Of a DNA stretch of 64,000 nucleotides, positions 6,922 to 15,642 are shown one piece after another. The notes under the pieces are model-generated. The model had not been told where the DNA came from. It saw nothing but the letters and a program-made list of their open reading frames with translations, and ran no database searches. This DNA is from Sphingomonas pokkalii (GTDB lineage Bacteria > Pseudomonadota > Alphaproteobacteria > Sphingomonadales > Sphingomonadaceae). The DNA lies in contig NZ_QENQ01000001.1 in assembly GCF_003096275.1 (NCBI RefSeq), positions 1,481,855 through 1,545,854 on the forward strand. Direction: 5' to 3'. Positions within the stretch are counted from its first letter, which is position 1; every line of letters starts with the position of its first letter. The position numbers and the translations under genes were made by a program.

Positions 6922-8418
6922 ATGGCACAGCCGATCCCTTTCCCCACCCCGGAGCCCCAAGAGGGCCTCAGCCTCCCCCAGAATGTCGAGGCGGAAGCAG
7001 CTTTGCTCGGCGCGATGATGATCGACAACCGAGTCGCGGAAGACGTCCTCCAGAAACTGCGACCCGAGCATTTCTTCGAGCCGCTGCACGGCCGCATCTA
7101 TGAGCAGATCGCGCATCTGGTCGGCGACAACCGCCTCGCTACCCCGGTGACGCTGCGCCCGCTCTTCGCCAACGATCCCGCGATGAAGGAGCTGGGCGGC
7201 CCGGCCTATCTCGCCCAGCTGACCGGCAACCCGGCCAGCCTGATCGGCGCGCGCTCCTTCGCCGACCAGATCTACGATCTCGCCCAGCTCCGCGCGTTGG
7301 TCGATGTGGGCCGCGGCATGGTGGAGGGCGCGCTCGACACCAGCCAGGACATCAACCCCTCCAAGCAGATCGAGCAGGCCGAACTGCGGCTCTACCAGGT
7401 CGCCGAGCAGGGCGATTCGGAAGCCGGGGTGAAATCCTTCACCCGCGCCGCGACGCTCGCCGTCCGCCAAGCCGAGAAGGCGATGAACTCGGGCGGCGGC
7501 ATCTCGGGCATCACCACGGGGCTCAGCGACCTCAACGCCTCGACCGGCGGTTTCAACCGATCGGACCTGCTGATCCTCGCCGGCCGCCCCGGCATGGGCA
7601 AGACCTCGCTCGCCACCAACATCGCGTTCAACGCCGCCAAGCGCTGGATGGACGATCTCGACGCGGGCATCGCCGAGGAGAAATCGATCGGCGCGCCGGT
7701 GGCCTTCTTCAGCCTCGAAATGTCGGCCGACCAGCTGGCGATGCGTATCCTGTCCGAACAGGCCGAGGTCGTCTCGGAAAAGCTGCGTACCGGTCAGCTG
7801 AGCAATGCCGAGTTTCAGAAGTTCGCGCGCGCCGCCGGCGATCTGGAGCGGCTGCCGCTCTATATCGACGACACGCCGGGCCTCACCATCGCGGCGCTGC
7901 GCACCCGCGCACGGCGGCTGAAGCGCCAGCACAAGATCGGCATGGTGATCGTCGACTATCTCCAGCTGCTCACCGGCTCAGCCAAGGCCTCGGGCGACGG
8001 GCGCGTGCAGGAAATCTCGGAGATTTCGCGCGGCCTCAAGACGCTGGCCAAGGAACTCCATGTGCCGGTGCTGGCGCTCTCCCAGCTGAGCCGCGCGGTG
8101 GAAAGCCGCGAGGACAAGCGCCCGCAGCTTTCCGACCTTCGCGAATCCGGCTCGATCGAGCAGGATGCCGATATCGTGCTGTTCGTGTATCGCGACGAAT
8201 ATTACCACGATTTCAAGGCGCCGACGAAGATCCCCGACGGCACCGAGACCGCCGAGGAGCGCATGGCCTATGAGGAATGGCAGGCGCGCCAGCTGGAAGT
8301 GGCCAACAAGGCGACGGTGATCATCGCCAAGCAGCGCCATGGTGCGACGGGCTCGGTGCATATGCGCTTCGACCGGCAGTTCACCAAGTTCAGCGATCTG
8401 GCGCCGGAGGGGTATTGA
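6922..8418 (+). CDS. dnaB: Replicative DNA helicase DnaB
   Basis: DnaB is the hexameric 5'-3' helicase that unwinds DNA ahead of the replisome. The 498-residue product has the N-terminal DnaG-interaction domain (from LPQNVEAEAALLGAMMIDN) and the RecA-like ATPase. Walker A is GRPGMGKTS, Walker B lies in MVIVDYLQLL, and the SQLSRAVESR and SGSIEQDADIV motifs follow. GAGGGAGG directly precedes the ATG at 6922; an ATG at 6880 is possible but has no ribosome binding site. No intein is present. An AT-rich DUF2971 gene converges on it with a three-base gap. Confidence 0.96.
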   Translation: MAQPIPFPTPEPQEGLSLPQNVEAEAALLGAMMIDNRVAEDVLQKLRPEHFFEPLHGRIYEQIAHLVGDNRLATPVTLRPLFANDPAMKELGGPAYLAQLTGNPASLIGARSFADQIYDLAQLRALVDVGRGMVEGALDTSQDINPSKQIEQAELRLYQVAEQGDSEAGVKSFTRAATLAVRQAEKAMNSGGGISGITTGLSDLNASTGGFNRSDLLILAGRPGMGKTSLATNIAFNAAKRWMDDLDAGIAEEKSIGAPVAFFSLEMSADQLAMRILSEQAEVVSEKLRTGQLSNAEFQKFARAAGDLERLPLYIDDTPGLTIAALRTRARRLKRQHKIGMVIVDYLQLLTGSAKASGDGRVQEISEISRGLKTLAKELHVPVLALSQLSRAVESREDKRPQLSDLRESGSIEQDADIVLFVYRDEYYHDFKAPTKIPDGTETAEERMAYEEWQARQLEVANKATVIIAKQRHGATGSVHMRFDRQFTKFSDLAPEGY

Positions 8419-8421
8419 GGT

Positions 8422-9348
8422 TCAGTCAGTGGAAATTTCCGTGAGTATCTCCTCCTGTCGCTCACCATCGTCCAGATCTTCGATATCTTGAACGAATTGA
8501 TGCATCATTATCTCCATCGGTGGCCGAATCCCCTGTGCCAATATTTCATCTCGATCAACTGGGCCACGCCTCAAGCCAAACCCGTTACTTGACAGTCCGA
8601 TGTCAAACAGGCTTAAGTTCGGGTGATCGGCGAGCATTTTGACAACGGCTATTCTTGCTGCATCGTCGCAGCGGTGGCCAAAATATACCCCTGATATTTC
8701 GTAGCTGGAGCCGACCCCCACCTTGTCGCGAATGTCTCGCCATTCTCGCTCGTACTTCCAGTGCGGAGCCTTCGCGTAGAAGTAGGTCTCGCATACCCGC
8801 GAGCGAGCGGCTTCATCGCCACGAACCTTCCAGGCGAAGAGATCGCTGGCGTTGATAGCTCGACCCGCATTATAGTTGACTGGCTTTAGGTCCGGGTGGG
8901 GCATGGCGGTCGTGCTATATTCTAGGCAGATGCCTTTGTGCTGATCAGCATAATGGCTCCACATCAGTGGCGAATTCCAAGTAGTTCCAAACGAGAGAAC
9001 ACCTCGGCTACCAAATTCACGCTTTAATTCTCTTTTTAAATCCACAGCGATAGCGGCAGATAGATACTTTTGTCGCTCGGCAGACTTTTTTGCAAGGCCG
9101 TGTTCATCGGCATTGTAGATGTGATTCAAAAGGTTCTGCTTCGCTTCAGGTTCTCGATCGCGTCCAACCATCGCAAGGTAGACCTTGCCGAGTTCGGACG
9201 TTGCCACATCGATTTCAATAATCGGATCGCAATCCATAGGATCATTGAACTCCGAAGGATCGGCGTAAAATGTCTCGCTATCGGTAATCAGTCGAAGCGT
9301 CCGTACGTTGAACGTTCGGAATTTGTACAACTTTCTAGGTGTTTTCAC
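8422..9348 (-). CDS. DUF2971 domain protein, probably acquired
   Basis: A 308-residue protein with the DUF2971 signature: KLYKFR at 6-11, FYADPSEFNDPMDCD at 27-41, GVLSFGTTWNSPLMWSHYAD around 116-135 and HKGICLEY at 137-144. The family's biochemical function is not established. The gene stands out in base composition: bases 9001-9060 contain 26 G+C out of 60, while its neighbours are strongly GC-rich, and AT-ending codons are common. It starts with GTG and has no obvious strong ribosome binding site. It ends three bases from the dnaB stop and stands alone, which suggests horizontal acquisition. No integrase or direct repeats are visible. Confidence 0.8.
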   Translation of the reverse strand: MKTPRKLYKFRTFNVRTLRLITDSETFYADPSEFNDPMDCDPIIEIDVATSELGKVYLAMVGRDREPEAKQNLLNHIYNADEHGLAKKSAERQKYLSAAIAVDLKRELKREFGSRGVLSFGTTWNSPLMWSHYADQHKGICLEYSTTAMPHPDLKPVNYNAGRAINASDLFAWKVRGDEAARSRVCETYFYAKAPHWKYEREWRDIRDKVGVGSSYEISGVYFGHRCDDAARIAVVKMLADHPNLSLFDIGLSSNGFGLRRGPVDRDEILAQGIRPPMEIMMHQFVQDIEDLDDGERQEEILTEISTD

Positions 9349-9460
9349 GTCGGGTAAGCCCTCGCGAAGTCAGAGTTCGTTAAGCTAATATACGAGCTTT
9401 CTGTAGTTTGCAGACTTTTTGTGGTCAGCTAAACCGCAGCCCAGCGAATATTTACCACCA

Positions 9461-10153
9461 TCAAATACTCGTGCCCACAACCCGCCCGATCCCCGCGGTC
9501 AGTGCCATCGCCAGCGCGCCCCAGAACACCACCCGCACCACCGGCTTGAGCGGCTTCGCCCCGCCGGTGATCGCGCCCAGCGCGCCGAGCAGGGCGAGGA
9601 ACAGGATCGATCCCGCCGCTTCCCCCGCCGCCATCCAGCGCATCGGCAGCAGCGCGGCGAGCAGCAGCGGCAGCGCCGCACCCGCCGTAAAAGTTGCCGC
9701 CGAGGTGAGCGCGGCGACCACCGGCCGCGCGGTCGTCATCTCGGTGATGTGGAGCTCGTCGCGGGCATGGGCCTCCAGCGCGTCGTGCGCCATCATCTGC
9801 TCGGCCACGGCCTTGGCCGTTGCGCGATCGACGCCGCGGGCGATGTAGATCTCGGTCAGCTCGCGCAGCTCGGCCTCTGGGACGGTCGCCAGCTCCAGCC
9901 GCTCGCGGGCGAGGTCGGCGCGTTCGGTATCGGCCTGCGAGCTGACCGAGACATATTCGCCCGCCGCCATCGACATCGCTCCCGCCACCAGCCCCGCCAC
10001 GCCCGCGACGAGCAGCGCCGGCCGCTCGGCACCCGAGGCGGCGACGCCCAGAATCAGGCTGGCGGTGGAGACGATGCCGTCATTCGCCCCCAGCACGGCG
10101 GCGCGCAGCCAGCCGATCCGGGCGACGAGATGCTGTTCGCGATGCGGCCTCAT
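9461..10153 (-). CDS. VIT1/CCC1-family membrane transporter
   Basis: A 230-residue integral membrane protein of the VIT family, whose members move iron or manganese out of the cytosol. The first helix carries the hallmark VLGANDGIVSTASLILGV. It is followed by a glycine-rich helix (AGLVAGAMSMAAGEYVSVSS), a charged cytoplasmic helical region rich in Glu, His and Met that would bind metal, and three C-terminal hydrophobic segments. The ATG at 10153 gives the normal N-terminus; upstream sequence in the longer frame is arginine/proline-rich and not family-like. The metal is not known, and no Fur or Mur site was seen. Confidence 0.88.
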   Translation of the reverse strand: MRPHREQHLVARIGWLRAAVLGANDGIVSTASLILGVAASGAERPALLVAGVAGLVAGAMSMAAGEYVSVSSQADTERADLARERLELATVPEAELRELTEIYIARGVDRATAKAVAEQMMAHDALEAHARDELHITEMTTARPVVAALTSAATFTAGAALPLLLAALLPMRWMAAGEAAGSILFLALLGALGAITGGAKPLKPVVRVVFWGALAMALTAGIGRVVGTSI

Positions 10154-10244
10154 GCCCTGCTCCCGGAAATCGATGGTGCGGGCAGGATGCAGGCCCGCGC
10201 GCAACGCGGCAACCGGGGAATCCCCCAGGCTGCCCGGCGCCCGT

Positions 10245-11048
10245 TCACGCAACCGCGCGCAGCGTATCCTCCACCGCGTTCAGATAGCTGGCGCCGAATA
10301 GCCGCAGATGCACCAGCAGCGGCCAGAGCCGGTAAATGGGCTGGCGCGCCTGCCAGCCGGGTGGGAGGTCCATCGCCTCGAAGAAACGCGGCGGCGGGGC
10401 ATCGAACAGGCTGAGCATGGCGGCATCCACCTCTCGATCGCCATGATAGCAGGCGGGATCGATCAGCGCGCTGATCCGCCCTTCCGCCACCAGGATATTG
10501 CCGCCCCAGAGATCGCCATGGAGCAGTGCAGGCGGGGGATTCGTCGGCAGCAGCCCGGGCAGGCGATCGGCCAGCGCCTCGATCCGGCGGGCGAGCGGGA
10601 GCGGCAGGTGCGGCAAATGGCAGCGTAACCGACGCTCCGCCCAGAAATGCGGCCAATCCGCCATGGCCCCGTTGGGGATGGCGACGCGGCCAAAGGCATA
10701 GTCGACGGTCCAGCCATAGCCGGCCCCTTCCACGGCATGAAGGCGGGCGAGCGTGTCGGCCAGGTCCTCCCATGCGGTGCCGAGCGCGCCGCCGGCGGGG
10801 CATTGCTGCAACAGCAGCAGATCGTCCGCGAGCGCGAGCACGCGCGGGGCAGGGGCGCCGCTGGCCGCGATCGCCGCCAGCATCGCCGCTTCCACTGCGA
10901 CCAGCGGCCCCTGTTTGGCGATCGCGCTGCCGCCATCGGAAAGGTGCAGGCGGTGCACGGCGGAAAGGTCGCCGCCGGCCAGCGGCGCGCAGCCCAGAAC
11001 GGTGGTGCCGAGCGCCGCCGCGGCGCGGGTGGCGAGGGGGAGGTGCAT
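10245..11048 (-). CDS. Fructosamine kinase family protein
   Basis: Fructosamine-3-kinase relatives phosphorylate protein-bound ketoamines or ribulosamines, leading to deglycation. The 267-residue protein has the aminoglycoside-phosphotransferase-like fold. SVHRLHLSDG-type N-lobe strands come first, then PAGGALGTAWEDLADTLARLH, then the catalytic loop LLHGDLWGGNI and the metal-binding DPACYHGDREVD. The ATG at 11048 is preferred because the upstream frame is proline/arginine-rich. It diverges from the CobW gene across a region holding a Zur/Fur-like palindrome, and lies 91 bases before the VIT gene. Confidence 0.85.
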   Translation of the reverse strand: MHLPLATRAAAALGTTVLGCAPLAGGDLSAVHRLHLSDGGSAIAKQGPLVAVEAAMLAAIAASGAPAPRVLALADDLLLLQQCPAGGALGTAWEDLADTLARLHAVEGAGYGWTVDYAFGRVAIPNGAMADWPHFWAERRLRCHLPHLPLPLARRIEALADRLPGLLPTNPPPALLHGDLWGGNILVAEGRISALIDPACYHGDREVDAAMLSLFDAPPPRFFEAMDLPPGWQARQPIYRLWPLLVHLRLFGASYLNAVEDTLRAVA

Positions 11049-11148
11049 CGGCCAAGTCTGGGCCGCGGCGAACGCTTTGGGAAGGGCGGTACCGCGATCG
11101 GCGGGATGGTGGGGCGGGGCTGGACCGGATGGACGGCACAAGCTAAAC

Positions 11149-11161
11149 GATATAACATATC
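11149..11161. promoter_or_regulatory. Zur/Fur-like palindrome upstream of CobW GTPase
   Basis: GATATAACATATC has perfect five-base arms around AAC, and the symmetry extends imperfectly outward to AACGATAT...ATATCATT. It contains ATAACAT, the half-site typical of zinc-uptake-regulator boxes. It lies 24 bases before the start of a CobW/COG0523 gene, a family commonly controlled by Zur. The location supports the call, but the regulator gene is not in the window. Confidence 0.5.
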
Positions 11162-11185
11162 ATTCTCATCTGGAGCGCGTACCCG

Positions 11186-12427
11186 ATGCCTTCGACGTCC
11201 CAATCCCCCGCTTCCGATTCCCGCCTGCCGGTGACGGTTCTTTCCGGCTTCCTGGGCGCGGGCAAGACGACGCTGCTCAACCACATCCTTGCCAATCGCG
11301 AAGGCAAGCGGGTGGCGGTGATCGTCAACGACATGTCGGAAGTGAATATCGATGCCGATCTGGTGCGCGGCGGCGAAGCGGCGCTGTCGCGCAGCGAAGA
11401 GGCGCTGGTGGAAATGACCAATGGCTGCATCTGCTGCACGCTGCGCGACGATCTGTTGCAGGAGGTCCGCACGCTCGCCGAGGCGGGGCGGTTCGATTAT
11501 CTGGTGATCGAAAGCACCGGCATTTCGGAACCCTTGCCGGTCGCCGCCACCTTCAGCTTCCGCGACGAAGCCGGAAAGAGCCTGGGCGATGTCGCGCGGC
11601 TGGATACGATGGTCACGGTGGTCGATGCGCTGAACCTGCTCGCCGATTTCGACAGCGAGGATTTCCTGGCCGATCGCGGGGAATCGCTGGGGGAGGAGGA
11701 TACGCGCAGCCTGGTGGGCCTGCTGGTCGAGCAGATCGAATTCGCTGATGTGGTGATCGTCAACAAGGCGAGCGATGTCTCCCCGGTGCAGCTCGCGCGG
11801 GTGCGGCAGCTCGTCGCATCGCTCAACGCCGATGCCCGCATCGTCACGGCGGATCGGGCGCGCGTGGGGCTGGATATGGTGCTGGGCACCGGCCGGTTCG
11901 ACGAGGAAGCGGCGGCGCGCAATCCGCTCTGGGCGAAGGAACTGTACGGCTATGCCAGCCATCGCCCGGAAAGCGAGGAATATGGCATCGAAAGCTTCGT
12001 CTATCGGGCGCGGCGACCGTTCGATCCCGCGCGCTTCTATCGTTTCCTCACCGAAGGCGGCCTCGCTCGGGTGGTCCGTGCCAAGGGCCATTTCTGGCTG
12101 GCGACGCGGCCCGATTGGGTGGGCGAACTCGCCGTGGCCGGGCGGCAGACGATGACGGCGCGGCTGGGCCGCTGGTGGGCCTCCGTCCCCAAGCATCACT
12201 GGCCGGATGATGGCCGGTTCGAGGAATTCGTGGTGGCGCATTGGGATGGCGATTGGGGCGATCGCCGCCAGGAGCTGGTGTTCATCGGCATCGACATGGA
12301 CCAGGCGGCGATCACGCAGGCGCTGGATGCCTGCCTGATCGCCGCCGATCATTTCGATCCCCGCGCCTGGACGCGACTCGTCGATCCCTTCCCGGCCTGG
12401 ACGGCCGAGCAGGCAGCGCTCGCCTGA
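11186..12427 (+). CDS. CobW/COG0523 GTP-binding metallochaperone, ZigA-like
   Basis: A 413-residue G3E-family P-loop GTPase thought to deliver metal, usually zinc, to client enzymes. Walker A is GFLGAGKTT at 21-29, and the metal-binding motif is NGCICC at 79-84. The switch and ESTGISEP segment and NKAS (guanine recognition) follow. The C-terminal CobW_C domain contains [15 protein letters not shown] and [16 protein letters not shown] precedes the ATG. The Zur/Fur-like palindrome 24 bases upstream argues for a zinc-starvation chaperone rather than cobalamin synthesis, since no cobalt-corrin genes are present. Confidence 0.9.
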   Translation: MPSTSQSPASDSRLPVTVLSGFLGAGKTTLLNHILANREGKRVAVIVNDMSEVNIDADLVRGGEAALSRSEEALVEMTNGCICCTLRDDLLQEVRTLAEAGRFDYLVIESTGISEPLPVAATFSFRDEAGKSLGDVARLDTMVTVVDALNLLADFDSEDFLADRGESLGEEDTRSLVGLLVEQIEFADVVIVNKASDVSPVQLARVRQLVASLNADARIVTADRARVGLDMVLGTGRFDEEAAARNPLWAKELYGYASHRPESEEYGIESFVYRARRPFDPARFYRFLTEGGLARVVRAKGHFWLATRPDWVGELAVAGRQTMTARLGRWWASVPKHHWPDDGRFEEFVVAHWDGDWGDRRQELVFIGIDMDQAAITQALDACLIAADHFDPRAWTRLVDPFPAWTAEQAALA

Positions 12428-12486
12428 GCCTGTATCGATTGGTGAGGGGGGTGGGGGGCTGCCGCGTCGGCGGAGCGCCGGTGGCC

Positions 12487-13248
12487 TCAGAAGGCCGGCT
12501 GGTTCGGGTCTTCGTCGCCGGTGGGCGTGTGGATGCCGCATTCGGTCTTGTCCCAGCCGCGCCAGCGGCCGGCGCGCGGGTCTTCGCCGGGCTTGACCAC
12601 GCTGGTGCAGGGCGCGCAACCGATCGAGAGATAGCCCTGCGCCACCAGCGGATGCACCGGCAGGTCGTGCGCAGCGAAATAGGCGTCGAGATCGGCCTTG
12701 GTCCAATCCGCCAGTGGATTGACCTTCAACCGGTCGCCGTCCAGCTCGAAGCGGGGCAGGGCGGCGCGGGTGCTCGCCTGGAACGCCTTGCGGCCGGTGA
12801 TCGTCGCGGCGACGCCGGCCAGCCCGGCCGCGAGCGGCTGGACCTTGCGGATCTCGCAGCAGCCATCGGGATCATAGGACCAGCGCAGCTCGGTGGCGTC
12901 GACCTTCGCGAGCCGCTCGGGATCGGGCTGCAGGTTGCGCAGGTTCAGCCCGAGCCGCTCGACGAGCAGGTCACGATAGGCGAGCGTTTCGGGAAAATGC
13001 TTGCCGGTATCCAGGAACAGCACCGGCACGCCGGCGTCGACGCTGGCGACAAGGTGCAGCAGCGCCGCCGATTCCGCCCCGAAGGAGGAGACGATAACCG
13101 CCTCCCCGGCCAGGCCGTCGCCCAGCACGCCTTGCAGCATCTCCAGCGTCGATGCGCCGAGGAAACGGGTGTTCAGTCGTACTGCGTCTGCTTCGGTGAA
13201 GCGTGGTGCCGTATCGATACGGTCGATCTGTCGTGCGGGGTCAGCCAT
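12487..13248 (-). CDS. cysH: Assimilatory (phospho)adenylyl-sulfate reductase
   Basis: CysH reduces APS or PAPS to sulfite using thioredoxin. The 253-residue protein has the adenylyl-binding SSFGAESAALLHL and LFLDTGKHFPETLAYRD motifs. It also has two cysteine pairs, DGCCEIRKVQPL and GCAPCTS, that bind a [4Fe-4S] cluster and mark the APS-preferring type. The C-terminal ECGIH carries the catalytic cysteine. The ATG at 13248 overlaps the DUF934 stop by eight bases; an ATG at 13272 would add eight residues. It is the last gene of the sulfur operon. Confidence 0.93.
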   Translation of the reverse strand: MADPARQIDRIDTAPRFTEADAVRLNTRFLGASTLEMLQGVLGDGLAGEAVIVSSFGAESAALLHLVASVDAGVPVLFLDTGKHFPETLAYRDLLVERLGLNLRNLQPDPERLAKVDATELRWSYDPDGCCEIRKVQPLAAGLAGVAATITGRKAFQASTRAALPRFELDGDRLKVNPLADWTKADLDAYFAAHDLPVHPLVAQGYLSIGCAPCTSVVKPGEDPRAGRWRGWDKTECGIHTPTGDEDPNQPAF

Positions 13249-13666
13249 GTCGGCGTTTCCAAACCGGGGCAATCGGATCGGCTGCCGCCTGATAGCGGAA
13301 GTCGTAGCGGTCGAGCGCGGCGGCGAGCGTGTCCGCGTCGACCGGCGCGTTGGGGGCGAAGCTGTCGAAGCCGCAGCGGCGCATCAGCGGGATCTGGTCG
13401 ACCAGCACGTCGCCCTGGGCGCGCAGTTCGCCCTGATATCCCGCCTCGCGCAGGATGCGGCCGGTGGAGTAGCCGCGGCCGTCGCGGAAGCTGGGGAAGC
13501 TCACCTCGATCAGTGCGATGCGATCGAGATGGGGCAGGAGCGCGCGGACATCCTCGCCGCTTTCGATCCGAACCGCCGTGGCGTTCGACTGGCCGAAAAA
13601 GCTGTCGAGCGTGACGGCGGGCTCGTCATGCGCCTCGTCGTCGCGGTAGCGCAGGAACTCAACCAT
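13241..13666 (-). CDS. DUF934 protein of the sulfite-reductase operon
   Basis: A 141-residue soluble protein of the DUF934 family, found almost always beside cysI and cysH and presumed to assist sulfite reduction. Typical segments are RIESGEDVRALLPHLDRIAL, EVSFPSFRDGRGYSTGRILR and GYQGELRAQGDVLVDQIPLM. It overlaps cysI upstream and cysH downstream by eight bases each, so the three are tightly coupled. Its biochemical role is unproven. Confidence 0.9.
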   Translation of the reverse strand: MVEFLRYRDDEAHDEPAVTLDSFFGQSNATAVRIESGEDVRALLPHLDRIALIEVSFPSFRDGRGYSTGRILREAGYQGELRAQGDVLVDQIPLMRRCGFDSFAPNAPVDADTLAAALDRYDFRYQAAADPIAPVWKRRHG

Positions 13667-15293
13667 AAATGGCCTCCTTGAACGGTGCCATGCCGATGCG
13701 GCGATAGGTGTCGACGAAGCGCTCGCCGGGCGTGCGTTCGCGGACATAGACGTCGGTGGCGCGCTCGATCGCATCGACCACGCCGTCCTCGCTGAAGCCG
13801 GGGCCGGTGATGTCGGCCAGGCTGACATCCTCCGCACCCGATCCGCCGAGCAGCAGCTGGTAGTTCTCGGTGCCTTTCCGGTCGACGCCCAGGATGCCGA
13901 TATGGCCGGCATGGTGGTGGCCGCAGGCGTTGATGCAGCCCGAGATCTTGAGCTTGAGTTCGCCCAGGTCGCGCTGGCGCGCCGGATCGGCGAAGCGTGC
14001 GCTGATCTTCTGCGCGAGCGGGATCGAGCGGGCGTTGGCGAGGCTGCAATAGTCCAGGCCGGGGCAGGCGATGATGTCGCTGATCAGGTCGAGATTGGCC
14101 TCGGCGAGCCCGGCCTCGCGCAGCGCGCTCCACACCGCATACAGGTCAACCTTGCGGACATGCGGCAGCACGATGTTCTGGGCATGGGTCACCCGCAGCT
14201 CGTCGAAGCTGTAGCGCGCGGCAAGGTCGGCCATCACGTCGATCTGGTCGGCCGAGGCATCGCCCGGGATGCCGCCGATCGGCTTGAGGCTGATGGTCAC
14301 GACCGCATAGCCCGGCGCCTTGTGGGCATGGACGTTCTGGTCGAGCCAGACCGCGAAATCGGGATCGCTGCGGTCCACGGTGTCAGGCGCACCGGCTTCG
14401 AACGGCGGCGGTGCGAAATGCGCGGCGATACGGTCGAACTCGGCTTGGGGCGGATCGATGCCCAGCGCCTTCACGGCATGGAATTCCTCCTCCACCTGGC
14501 GCGCATATTCCTCGGCGCCGAGCGCATGGATGAGGATCTTGATCCGCGCCTTGTAGATATTGTCCCGCCGGCCGTGGCGATTGTAGACCCGCAGGCACGC
14601 CTCCAGATAGCTTACGAAATCGGCGAAGGGCACGAAGTCCTTGATCAGATGCGCGATCATCGGCGTACGTCCCATACCGCCGCCCGCATAGATGCGCGCG
14701 CCGAGCGCACCGGCATCGTTGCAGACGATCTGGATGCCGATATCGTGCAGCCGCATCGCCGCGCGATCGGTATCGCTTGCTATCACCGCAATTTTAAACT
14801 TGCGCGGCAAATAGCTGAATTCGGGATGGAAGGTGCTCCACTGGCGGAGCAGCTCGGCCCAGGGGCGTGGATCGGTGATCTCATCGGCCGCGGCGCCGGC
14901 GAACTGGTCCGAACTGATGTTGCGGATGCAGTTGCCGCTGGTCTGGATGGCGTGCATCTCCACCGTTGCCAGCTCGGCGAGGATGTCGGGTGCGTCTTCC
15001 AACTTGATCCAGTTGTACTGGAGGTTCTGGCGGGTGGTGAAATGGCCATAGCCGCGGTCATATTTGCGGGCGATGTGTGCCAGCATATGCATCTGCTGCC
15101 CGTTCAGCGTGCCATAGGGCACCGCGACACGCAGCATGTATGCGTGGAGTTGCAGATAGAGCCCGTTCATCAGCCGCAGCGGCTTGAACTGATCCTCGGT
15201 CAGGTGTCCGGCAAGGCGGCGCTGCACCTGGTCGCGAAACTCCTCGACGCGCGCGGCGACGATGGAGGCGTCATATTCATCATATTTGTACAT
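13659..15293 (-). CDS. cysI: Sulfite (nitrite/sulfite) reductase hemoprotein
   Basis: This enzyme makes the six-electron reduction of sulfite to sulfide on coupled siroheme and a [4Fe-4S] cluster. The 544-residue protein has two ferredoxin-like half-domains, siroheme-contacting segments such as GHFTTRQNLQYNW and TSGNCIRNISSDQFAGA, and the four cluster cysteines in CPGLDYC and GCINACGHHH. No flavoprotein cysJ is present, so the electron donor is probably ferredoxin or another reductase. Nitrite reductase NirA is a sequence-level alternative, but cysH and siroheme synthesis in the same operon favour sulfite. Confidence 0.93.
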   Translation of the reverse strand: MYKYDEYDASIVAARVEEFRDQVQRRLAGHLTEDQFKPLRLMNGLYLQLHAYMLRVAVPYGTLNGQQMHMLAHIARKYDRGYGHFTTRQNLQYNWIKLEDAPDILAELATVEMHAIQTSGNCIRNISSDQFAGAAADEITDPRPWAELLRQWSTFHPEFSYLPRKFKIAVIASDTDRAAMRLHDIGIQIVCNDAGALGARIYAGGGMGRTPMIAHLIKDFVPFADFVSYLEACLRVYNRHGRRDNIYKARIKILIHALGAEEYARQVEEEFHAVKALGIDPPQAEFDRIAAHFAPPPFEAGAPDTVDRSDPDFAVWLDQNVHAHKAPGYAVVTISLKPIGGIPGDASADQIDVMADLAARYSFDELRVTHAQNIVLPHVRKVDLYAVWSALREAGLAEANLDLISDIIACPGLDYCSLANARSIPLAQKISARFADPARQRDLGELKLKISGCINACGHHHAGHIGILGVDRKGTENYQLLLGGSGAEDVSLADITGPGFSEDGVVDAIERATDVYVRERTPGERFVDTYRRIGMAPFKEAIYG

Positions 15294-15345
15294 GGGCGGC
15301 CTTAGTGGATGCGCACGGGCAAGAAGAGGGTACGGTAGTGCGCGC

Positions 15346-15642
15346 TCATATCACCCAACTCCCTGCGGCAGGGTCTGCGGGTTTGAGGGGCAGGTCCGGG
15401 CGCACGGTTGGACCGAGCGCGCGGATTCGATCCTTGATGTGCGCTGGACGCGGGCCTTCGGGTGTTATCTGAGCATCGATGACATAGGGCACATTGACCC
15501 GACGCGCGGCCTCTTCGGTCGCGGCTAGGATATCGCCCCTGTCGCCCACATCCACCGCTTCACCGATATGGCGCGACCAGCTCTGGCCGGTCCACCAGAC
15601 TACGTCTCCGCTAGAAAGATCGTTTCCAGTCAGGAGTTTCAT
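15346..15642 (-). CDS. DUF2849 small protein
   Basis: A 98-residue protein of the DUF2849 family, found between siroheme synthase and sulfite reductase genes in alphaproteobacteria. The N-terminus MKLLTGNDLSSGDVVWWTG forms a small beta domain and is followed by DRGDILAATEEAARR. The ATG at 15642 overlaps the cobA stop as ATGA, so it is translationally coupled. The function is unknown; the operon position implies a role in sulfite reduction or siroheme handling. Confidence 0.85.
   Translation of the reverse strand: MKLLTGNDLSSGDVVWWTGQSWSRHIGEAVDVGDRGDILAATEEAARRVNVPYVIDAQITPEGPRPAHIKDRIRALGPTVRPDLPLKPADPAAGSWVI

Noticed and set aside
10463..12706. 747-codon minus-strand frame across the kinase and CobW genes
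   Set aside because: It lies in a different frame from the real kinase and antisense to CobW, with no family likeness.
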